A DNA stretch of 5,958 nt from Chitinophagaceae bacterium (lineage in GTDB: Bacteria; Bacteroidota; Bacteroidia; Chitinophagales; Chitinophagaceae). Position numbers and translations under genes: made by a program. Positions 1-5,334 of the stretch are shown piece by piece (within the stretch, counting starts at the first letter, position 1; every line of letters starts with the position of its first letter). The notes under the pieces were generated by a model. That model was not told the origin of the DNA. It saw only the letters and a program-made list of their open reading frames with translations, and did not search any database. Location: contig DMPB01000205.1 of assembly GCA_003456175.1 (NCBI GenBank), positions 20,195-26,152 on the forward strand, read 5' to 3'.

Positions 1-1460
1 CTCGTCCTCGTGATCAGTGGGAGTTAGGTTTCCATGGTGGATTGTCTTACATCTATGGCGATGTAGACCCTGTGGGAGGATTCTCTGGTGGTTTTTCTTT
101 ACGTAAGGCAATTGGCCACGTGGTATCTGTTCGTGCAGATTATACTGGTGGCTTTAATTATGGTCTTGATATAAAGCCAAGAAGTACCGCCCCATTAACA
201 CCTAACGGTGGCAACCCTTGGGCTTCATACAATAATCGTCCTGGCGGTTACTTTGCGAATTATCGTACTGCGTACCATCAAGGTAACTTCGATGTTATTT
301 TCTCTTTAAATACGTTAAGCCATTACAGAGGAAATCCTAAGTTCAACGTATACTTATTTGGTGGATACTCTTTGTTGGCAGTAGACGTAGATGTTGATGC
401 TCGTCAGGATAATGGTGCATTACACAATTTTGCGGGAATAAGTACACTTGGTTCACGTCGTGATATTCGTCGTAGTGTTAAAGACAGAATTGATGGTAAC
501 TACGAAAGTAATGGTGCTGTTACCGAAGGTAGCAGAAAGCAACTCGGATTGTTAGGTGGTAACATGCTATTACGCCATGCTGCTAGCTTAGGTGGTGGCA
601 TCTCTTGGCGCTTGAGTAAAAAATTATCTCTTGGTATTGAGCAGCGTTTCACTTTCTCATTTGATGATGATATGGATGGTGTTGCTGAAGGTGGTACTAG
701 CGATATTTTTGCCTACACTGCTGTTCGTGGTGGTATTACGCTTGGTAATAGAGAGCGTAGAGTTGACCCACTTTGGTGGATTAACCCATACAATTTCGTA
801 TATAGCGAGTTGAACAGTCCTAAGCACATGAAATTACCAACGCCAGTGCTTCCTGATGCTGATGGTGATGGTGTAACAGATCAGTTCGATTTAGAGCCTT
901 CTACACCTGCAGGCGCACCTGTAGATAGTAAAGGTGTTTCTAAAGATACAGATGGTGACGGTGTTCCTGATTTCAAGGATAAGGAATTACTTACTTCTCA
1001 AAAATGCTTCCCTGTTAATGCAGATGGCGTTGGTAATTGTCCTGAGCCAGCATGTTGCACTGAATTGCGTGATAAGATTGCTAACTTAAAAGTAAGTTCA
1101 CAAGGTGAGTGTGGTGTTAGTAGCTTACCAAGCGTAGCTTTCAAACCTGGTGCTGTTAAAATATCTAAGGATATTGAAACCTTGCTTAATAGTGTTGCGC
1201 AGCAATTAATTGCTAATCCTTCTTGTAAAGTACGCGTAATCGGTTACGGTGCTACTAGCAAGAGTGCTCAACAATTAAGCTGGGATAGAGTGAACGCTGT
1301 AATCAAATACCTCGTTGAAAAGCAAGGTGTTTCTGAAAGTCGCTTCATTTTCAGCTATGGTCAAGATGGCGATGCTAACACAGTAGATCTTCAACCTACT
1401 ACAGAAGAAGGTCCGAACACGGTACCTGCACCGCATCCAAACTTGAAGAAAACAAAGTAA
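1..1460 (+). CDS. OmpA-family outer-membrane protein, 3' part (start lies left of the window)
   Basis: The reading frame is open from base 3, with visible residues beginning RPRDQWELGFHGGLSYIYGD, so the gene enters from the left. About 485 residues are visible; an internal TTG at 42 is not a real start. Bases 3 to about 800 encode a Gly/aromatic-rich region with alternating strands, typical of an outer-membrane beta-barrel. Next come acidic thrombospondin-3-like calcium-binding repeats (DADGDGVTD at 855, DTDGDGVPD at 945), then Cys pairs around 1005-1065. From about 1125 an OmpA C-terminal-like domain follows (VAFKPGAV, then LSWDR at 1275-1289). The likely role is an outer-membrane protein that may contact peptidoglycan. 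However, the usual GHTD segment reads GYGAT (1242-1256), so the conserved Asp is missing while the Arg (1287-1289) is kept. The tail ends VPAPHPNLKKTK, which I recall from Chitinophagaceae relatives. The family call is firm; ligand and exact function are not known. Confidence 0.88.
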   Translation, partial: RPRDQWELGFHGGLSYIYGDVDPVGGFSGGFSLRKAIGHVVSVRADYTGGFNYGLDIKPRSTAPLTPNGGNPWASYNNRPGGYFANYRTAYHQGNFDVIFSLNTLSHYRGNPKFNVYLFGGYSLLAVDVDVDARQDNGALHNFAGISTLGSRRDIRRSVKDRIDGNYESNGAVTEGSRKQLGLLGGNMLLRHAASLGGGISWRLSKKLSLGIEQRFTFSFDDDMDGVAEGGTSDIFAYTAVRGGITLGNRERRVDPLWWINPYNFVYSELNSPKHMKLPTPVLPDADGDGVTDQFDLEPSTPAGAPVDSKGVSKDTDGDGVPDFKDKELLTSQKCFPVNADGVGNCPEPACCTELRDKIANLKVSSQGECGVSSLPSVAFKPGAVKISKDIETLLNSVAQQLIANPSCKVRVIGYGATSKSAQQLSWDRVNAVIKYLVEKQGVSESRFIFSYGQDGDANTVDLQPTTEEGPNTVPAPHPNLKKTK

Positions 1461-1479
1461 TCTTCAATTAATTAATAGT

Positions 1480-1505
1480 AAAACCCCGGATATCCGGGGT
1501 TTTTT
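1480..1505 (+). terminator. Rho-independent terminator after the OmpA-family gene
   Basis: Bases 1480-1503 form a perfect 24-base palindrome: an AAAACCCCGGAT half followed by its exact complement, with a GC-rich CCCCGG core and a T tract running to 1505. It begins 20 bases after the OmpA stop codon. Because A and T runs flank both sides it could work in either direction, but the neighbouring genes are all on the + strand. It separates the OmpA gene from bamD. Confidence 0.93.
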
Positions 1506-1550
1506 ATGCTTCCATTAACGCAAAGTTGTGCTAGCAACCAATTCCTTCCT

Positions 1551-1558
1551 TTATTTTG
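1551..1558 (+). promoter_or_regulatory. Candidate Bacteroidota-type -7 promoter element for bamD-rpoZ
   Basis: TTATTTTG, followed by CAGCA, resembles the Bacteroidota -7 consensus TAnnTTTG with one mismatch, or with the spacer one base short if the TA at 1552 is used. A TTG at 1526-1528 sits at roughly the spacing expected for the -33 element. The box ends 18 bases before the bamD ATG and lies just after a terminator, where a promoter is needed. This rests on consensus matching only. Confidence 0.5.
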
Positions 1559-1576
1559 CAGCATTCTACAGAACTA

Positions 1577-2407
1577 ATGAAAAGAATTCTACTGTTTTCC
1601 ATTATCGTTGTTTTACTAGCTGCTTGCGGTGCAACTTACAATAAGGCACTCAAAAGCAAAGACAACGAGTATAAGTATAAAATGGCGGAAAAGTATTACG
1701 CCACTAAAAAATGGGATAAAGCTCAAACTTTGTACGATCAGCTATTTCCATTCTATAGAGGTACGCCCCGTTTTGAAGATATGTACTATAAGTTTTGCTA
1801 CTGTGCTTACAATCAGCGAGACTATATGAATGCTGAAAATCTTTTTAAAACGTATGTAGAAAATTTCCCGCAAGGGCCAAGGGCTGTTGAGGCTGAGTAC
1901 ATGCGTGCCTACTGCTACTACAAGCAAAGTCCGAAAGTTGATTTAGATCAAACGCCTACTACCAAGGCGATGGGTTTGATGCAAACATTCATTAACACAC
2001 ATCCAACGCATCCGAAGGCGAAAGAAGCTGCTGATATTATTGATGTTTGTAGAGGTAAGTTAGAGGCAAAAGAATTTAAAGCTGCTGAATTATATTATAA
2101 TCTTGGATTTTATAAAGCCGCGGCTATTGCTTACGCAAGTGTAATTGAGGCTTTCCCGGATTCTGAAAAAGGCGATGAATACAAGCTTCAGGCTATCAGA
2201 TGTTACTACAAGTACGCAGAGAATAGCATTACAGAAAAGCAAGTAGAACGCTTTGAAAAAGTACTTTCTGAAAGTTTAGACTTTGCAGAACGGTATCCAA
2301 ACAGTAAATTTGCAGCCGATGTTGCCAAATTCAAGCAATTAGCAACCACTAATATTCAAAATTTAAAGAACAACAATGAGCAAGCTACGTCGTCAACTCA
2401 GCGCTAA
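1577..2407 (+). CDS. bamD: Outer-membrane protein assembly lipoprotein BamD
   Basis: BamD is the essential lipoprotein of the BAM complex; it works with BamA at the periplasmic face of the outer membrane to insert beta-barrel proteins. I chose the ATG at 1577 (276 residues) over a TTG at 1556 because it gives a clean lipoprotein signal: MKR, a hydrophobic stretch, then lipobox LAAC with the lipidated Cys at residue 17. The residues after Cys (GATY) lack the acidic cluster that sends some Bacteroidota lipoproteins to the cell surface, in keeping with a periplasm-facing protein. The mature part is helical with TPR-like repeats: about 33-66 (MAEKYYATKKWDKAQTLYDQ), 68-98, 165-197 and 205-245, as in the YfiO/BamD family. 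Length is near the family norm. The gene overlaps rpoZ by 32 bases and appears to lead a two-gene unit. No Shine-Dalgarno is visible, as is usual in this phylum. Confidence 0.93.
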   Translation: MKRILLFSIIVVLLAACGATYNKALKSKDNEYKYKMAEKYYATKKWDKAQTLYDQLFPFYRGTPRFEDMYYKFCYCAYNQRDYMNAENLFKTYVENFPQGPRAVEAEYMRAYCYYKQSPKVDLDQTPTTKAMGLMQTFINTHPTHPKAKEAADIIDVCRGKLEAKEFKAAELYYNLGFYKAAAIAYASVIEAFPDSEKGDEYKLQAIRCYYKYAENSITEKQVERFEKVLSESLDFAERYPNSKFAADVAKFKQLATTNIQNLKNNNEQATSSTQR

Positions 2408-2717
2408 TATTCCCAGTGTAGTAGAGGCCAAGCACTTGTTAGACATTAAAGCCAAAACTGGTAATTTGTATGAAAGCATCGCTGTAATTGCCCGCCGTGC
2501 AAATCAAATCAACATTTCTTTGAAAGAAGAGTTGCACAATAAATTAGAAGAGTTTGCTAGCCATACAGATAGCTTAGAAGAAATTCATGAGAACAAAGAA
2601 CAAATTGAAATTTCTAGAGCCTACGAAAAAATGCCGAACCCTGCTATTCTAGCAACGCAAGAGTTTATGGATGATAAAGTATACTATCGTAACAACGATA
2701 ACGACCTTTTCAGATAA
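2376..2717 (+). CDS. rpoZ: RNA polymerase omega subunit (Rpb6-like, Bacteroidota type)
   Basis: This 113-residue protein has the look of the omega/Rpb6 family as found in Bacteroidota. A segment at residues 23-45 (DIKAKTGNLYESIAVIARRA and on) matches the conserved omega helix region that docks on the beta' subunit. An acidic helical stretch follows (55-80, containing EEIHENKEQIEIS), then a short tail. Omega helps RNA polymerase assembly and stability. The start at 2376 lies inside the end of bamD, in the +1 frame relative to it, giving a 32-base overlap. The next in-frame ATG comes only at residue 85, so this start is nearly forced. Translation is probably coupled to bamD. A terminator follows 21 bases after the stop. 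The protein is longer than the roughly 90-residue E. coli omega, and the symbol is given by family membership rather than close similarity. Confidence 0.82.
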   Translation: MSKLRRQLSANIPSVVEAKHLLDIKAKTGNLYESIAVIARRANQINISLKEELHNKLEEFASHTDSLEEIHENKEQIEISRAYEKMPNPAILATQEFMDDKVYYRNNDNDLFR

Positions 2718-2738
2718 TTTTTTTAGTGAATGATGTTT

Positions 2739-2765
2739 AAACGGCAGTAACAACTGCCGTTTTTT
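2739..2765 (+). terminator. Rho-independent terminator after rpoZ
   Basis: A 10-bp perfect stem (AAACGGCAGT at 2739-2748 pairing with ACTGCCGTTT at 2753-2762) has a 4-base AACA loop and a T run from 2760 to 2765. It begins 21 bases after the rpoZ stop and ends 16 bases before the coaBC ATG. It should separate bamD-rpoZ from coaBC unless read-through occurs. Confidence 0.93.
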
Positions 2766-2781
2766 ATTTATCTATGTAGCT

Positions 2782-3993
2782 ATGAACCTGCAAGGAAAAA
2801 AAATATTACTTGGTATTTCCGCAAGCATTGCAGCTTATAAATCTATTCATTTAGTACGCTTACTAATAAAGGCCGGTGCCGAAGTTAAAGTGGTACTTAC
2901 CCCTGCAGCAGAAACATTTGTGAGCCCCTTGGTGCTAAGTACACTCAGTAAAAATACTGTTATAAGTGGCTTTGCCAACAGTAGTAACGATTGGAGTAAT
3001 CATGTGATGCTAGGGCGTTGGGCCGATTTAATGGTGGTAGCGCCAGCGAGCTGTAACACCATTGCAAAAATGGCACACGGCCTTTGCGATAATATGCTGA
3101 TGGCCACTTATTTAAGTGCAACAATGCCAGTAATGATCGCACCTGCAATGGATGAAGATATGTGGAAGCACCCAACTACCCAACGTAATTTAGCACAGCT
3201 ACAAACCGATGGTGTACAGATAATACCTGTTGCGAGTGGCGAACTTGCTAGCGGACTAACGGGTGAGGGGCGAATGGCTGAGCCAGAAACAATTGTACAA
3301 GCCATAATAGCGCACCTTACGGTAAATGAAAACGCACAACCACTACGAGGTAAGAAAGTGCTTGTAACAGCAGGACCAACCTACGAAGCGATTGATCCGG
3401 TTCGTTTTATAGGAAATCATAGTAGTGGCAAAATGGGTATTGCAATTACAGAAGCCTTATTAAAGGCTGGTGCTACGGTGCATTTAGTACTTGGTCCAAG
3501 TACGCAGGCAATACCCCAAAACACTCAACTAACAGTACGCCGTGTTGTAAGTGCACAAGATATGTACGAGGCTTGTAATCGTGTTTTTGCCGATGTAGAT
3601 ATTGCTATTCTATCGGCAGCGGTAGCCGATTTTACGCCTGCAAATGTTGCTAACGAAAAAATAAAAAAAGATCAGGCAGCATTGTCGGTAACACTACAGC
3701 CTACTATTGATATTTTAAAAACACTAGGTGCAGCTAAAACAAACCAATTCTTAGTAGGATTTGCCCTTGAAACAAATAATGAAGAGGCAAACGCACTTAA
3801 AAAACTGGCTTCTAAAAATGCCGACGCTATTGTGCTTAATTCACTCAACGATGCTGGCGCTGGTTTCGGTACCGATACCAATCAGGTTCAAATATTTACC
3901 CGTAAGGGAGAAAAAATAGCATTGCCTTTACAATCTAAAAGCGATATTGCTCATCATTTGGTTCAATTTATTGCACAAGCAATTGCTCTGTAG
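2782..3993 (+). CDS. coaBC: Bifunctional CoaBC: phosphopantothenoylcysteine decarboxylase / phosphopantothenate-cysteine ligase
   Basis: CoaBC (Dfp) carries out two steps of coenzyme A synthesis in the cytoplasm. The CoaB half joins cysteine to 4'-phosphopantothenate using CTP, and the FMN-binding CoaC half decarboxylates the product to 4'-phosphopantetheine. At 403 residues it is full length. CoaC (about 5-180) shows the flavoprotein start (KKILLGISASIAAYKS), catalytic His74 (SNHVMLGRWAD), PASCNTIAKMAHGLCDN at 88-104 and the substrate clamp ending GEGRMAEP (161-168). CoaB (about 188-403) shows VLVTAGPTYEAIDPVRFIGN, HSSGKMG, SAAVADF (278-284), KIKK (293-296) and VGFALET (325-331). Oddities: the PxMNxxMW motif reads PAMDEDMW (Asp124 for Asn), and the clamp Cys position reads LASG (Ser157). 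Both may be normal for this phylum. The ATG at 2782 lies just after a terminator, so a separate promoter or read-through is needed. porD starts one base after its stop. Confidence 0.97.
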   Translation: MNLQGKKILLGISASIAAYKSIHLVRLLIKAGAEVKVVLTPAAETFVSPLVLSTLSKNTVISGFANSSNDWSNHVMLGRWADLMVVAPASCNTIAKMAHGLCDNMLMATYLSATMPVMIAPAMDEDMWKHPTTQRNLAQLQTDGVQIIPVASGELASGLTGEGRMAEPETIVQAIIAHLTVNENAQPLRGKKVLVTAGPTYEAIDPVRFIGNHSSGKMGIAITEALLKAGATVHLVLGPSTQAIPQNTQLTVRRVVSAQDMYEACNRVFADVDIAILSAAVADFTPANVANEKIKKDQAALSVTLQPTIDILKTLGAAKTNQFLVGFALETNNEEANALKKLASKNADAIVLNSLNDAGAGFGTDTNQVQIFTRKGEKIALPLQSKSDIAHHLVQFIAQAIAL

Positions 3994-3994
3994 T

Positions 3995-4912
3995 ATGCGA
4001 AAATATTGTTGTTTATTAATAGCTATGGTATGCTACTTCGGTAGTATAGCTCAAGAATTGCAAGCAAAGGTTACTGTGAATGCACAGCGTGTAGCCACAA
4101 CCGTAGATCGGAAAATCTTCACAACATTAGAAACACAGCTCACGAATTTGTTGAACAACAGAAAGTGGACTACAGAAAGCTACCAGCCTACGGAGAAAAT
4201 TCAATGCAACTTCCTCATTAATATCGAGGCAATGGAAGAGCAAAACGTATTCAAAGCAACATTAGTAGTACAAGCTGCTCGTCCTGTATTCAGTGCATCG
4301 TATGTAACACCGCTAGTCAACTATCAAGATAGAGATTTCACCTTCAAATACGTTGAGTTTCAACCTATTGAGTTTAATGAAAATAGGGTACAGGGTACCG
4401 ACCCGTTGGCAGCGAATCTTACCGCTACGGTGGCGTATTATGTATATCTCATTCTAGGGCTCGATGGCGATAGTTTCGCACCCAAAGGCGGGAGTTTTTA
4501 TTTTCAAAAAGTGTTGAATATCGTTAATAATGCTCCAGAAGCAGCACGTATTAGCGGTTGGCGTTCATTTGACGGATTGCGTAACCGTTATTGGTTGGCC
4601 GATAACCTTAACAACAGTCGTTATAATATCATGCACGATATTATTTATGGCTATTATCGTTCGGGGTTAGATAATATGTATGAAAAGCCAACTGAGGCTA
4701 GGAAAAATATCATAGAAGCATTCACCAGATTACAAGCATTTAATCAGGAGAACCCTAATACTATGATTCTACAGTTCTTTATTCAAGGGCGTAGTACAGA
4801 AATTATAGGACTGTTTAAAAAGGGAACGCCACAAGAACGAAGCCGCATTGTAGAACTCATGAATACATTAGATGTTGCCAATGCAGGTGAATATAAAAGT
4901 CAATTACGGTAA
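3995..4912 (+). CDS. porD: DUF4835 family protein, PorD-like (type IX secretion associated)
   Basis: This is a 305-residue exported protein. I chose ATG 3995 over an upstream in-frame ATG at 3947, which lies inside coaBC, because 3995 gives a proper signal peptide (MRKYCCLLIAMVCYFGSIAQ) with cleavage near SIA/Q or Q/EL. The mature protein begins ELQAKVTVNAQ, a hallmark of the DUF4835 family. Other family blocks visible are NNRKWT (54-59), CNFLINI (71-77), ARPVFSASYVTPLVNYQDRD (95-114), YVEFQPIEFNEN (119-130), ILGLDGDSF (153-161), GWRSFDGLRNRYWLADNL (188-205) and YYRSGLDNMY (220-229). As I recall, public annotation labels this family type IX secretion system protein PorD; its biochemical role is unclear, and no catalytic motif is visible. 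The one-base gap from coaBC suggests translational coupling. In Bacteroidota this gene commonly sits beside coaBC, which supports the call. Confidence 0.85.
   Translation: MRKYCCLLIAMVCYFGSIAQELQAKVTVNAQRVATTVDRKIFTTLETQLTNLLNNRKWTTESYQPTEKIQCNFLINIEAMEEQNVFKATLVVQAARPVFSASYVTPLVNYQDRDFTFKYVEFQPIEFNENRVQGTDPLAANLTATVAYYVYLILGLDGDSFAPKGGSFYFQKVLNIVNNAPEAARISGWRSFDGLRNRYWLADNLNNSRYNIMHDIIYGYYRSGLDNMYEKPTEARKNIIEAFTRLQAFNQENPNTMILQFFIQGRSTEIIGLFKKGTPQERSRIVELMNTLDVANAGEYKSQLR
4000..4013 (+). repeat. 14-base direct repeat, copy 1 (signal-peptide region of porD)
   Basis: The sequence aaaatattgttgtt occurs here and again at 4935-4948. In both places it sits in the same codon phase and encodes Lys-Tyr-Cys-Cys at the N-terminal side of a signal peptide. 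The identity is exact; whether it means anything is unknown. Confidence 0.6.
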
Positions 4913-4920
4913 TTGAGTAT

Positions 4921-5298
4921 ATGCGTACACGCTTAAAATATTGTTGTTACATCTGCATTTTGTTGGTTATGTATGCTTGTACTCCAAACACGCATCCCAA
5001 CAAACCAGACGGATTTATTGAAGTAATTCCTATGAGTAAAATTGTATGGGATATTGCTCGTGCCGATGAATATGTTTTCGGGTTTCAATTACGTGACAGC
5101 GCTTTTTCAGACAAGCTACTAATGGGCAAAGCAAGAGCAGAGATTTTTAAAATTCACAAGGTAACAGCAGCACAGTTTGCCAGCAGCTATAGGTATTATC
5201 AACAATATCCCGATTTACAAAAAGCCCTGTACGATAGCATAATGTCGCTAGCCAATAAAGAGGGGCGGAGTTTTATTCCGAATACAAGTACCCAATAA
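4921..5298 (+). CDS. DUF4296 family putative lipoprotein, function unknown
   Basis: This small protein (125 residues) has an N-terminal hydrophobic segment ending at Cys20 (LLVMYAC). The segment is probably a lipoprotein signal, although the lipobox is imperfect, with Met at -3 and Tyr at -2. The rest fits the DUF4296 pattern found in Bacteroidota: a Pro-Met segment followed by an acidic helix (VIPMSKIVWDIARADE, 35-50), then IFKIHKVT (75-82), F86, and SYRYYQQYP (89-97) with a helical end. No catalytic site is recognisable. The start at 4921 follows the porD stop by eight bases, so it is very likely co-transcribed with coaBC and porD. This points to an envelope role, perhaps near the type IX secretion or outer-membrane machinery, but that is inference from position. 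The post-Cys residues (TPNT) show no acidic surface-export signal. Confidence 0.75.
   Translation: MRTRLKYCCYICILLVMYACTPNTHPNKPDGFIEVIPMSKIVWDIARADEYVFGFQLRDSAFSDKLLMGKARAEIFKIHKVTAAQFASSYRYYQQYPDLQKALYDSIMSLANKEGRSFIPNTSTQ
4935..4948 (+). repeat. 14-base direct repeat, copy 2 (signal-peptide region of the DUF4296 gene)
   Basis: This is an exact second copy of the element at 4000-4013, 935 bases downstream. It is in the same codon phase and again encodes Lys-Tyr-Cys-Cys close after a start ATGCG. Flanking bases differ, so the identity is limited to 14 bases. Confidence 0.6.
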
Positions 5299-5306
5299 TA
5301 TTTAAG

Positions 5307-5314
5307 TACTTTCG
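5307..5314 (+). promoter_or_regulatory. Candidate Bacteroidota-type -7 promoter element for scoA
   Basis: TACTTTCG matches the TAnnTTTG consensus with one mismatch. It is followed by CAGCA, just as the candidate element before bamD is. It ends 20 bases before the scoA ATG, in the 36-base gap after the DUF4296 stop. No convincing -33 TTG is visible around 5281-5287, and no terminator precedes it, so scoA could also be reached by read-through. Confidence 0.5.
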
Positions 5315-5334
5315 CAGCAACTGATTGATGTAAC

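Noticed and set aside
631..813. Second + strand frame within the OmpA-family gene
   Set aside because: It is an out-of-frame reading of barrel-coding sequence, giving a low-complexity hydrophobic peptide, with no spacing or context to support a gene.
1480..1503. Perfect palindrome considered as an operator or integration site
   Set aside because: The GC core with flanking A and T runs right after a stop codon is fully explained as a terminator.
1556..1576. TTG start for bamD seven codons upstream of the ATG
   Set aside because: It overlaps the candidate -7 element and would put MQHSTEL before a lipoprotein signal that is complete from ATG 1577.
1461..1576. 116-base gap between the OmpA gene and bamD searched for a small RNA or riboswitch
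   Set aside because: Only the terminator and the candidate promoter are visible; no further paired structure stands out.
2960..3881. Several minus-strand open frames of 65-71 codons inside coaBC, at 2960-3175, 3108-3305 and 3672-3881
   Set aside because: They are shadows of a strongly conserved + strand gene and show no family motifs.
3947..3994. Upstream ATG for porD within the end of coaBC
   Set aside because: It adds 16 residues ahead of a complete signal peptide; ATG 3995, one base after the coaBC stop, fits the family start far better.
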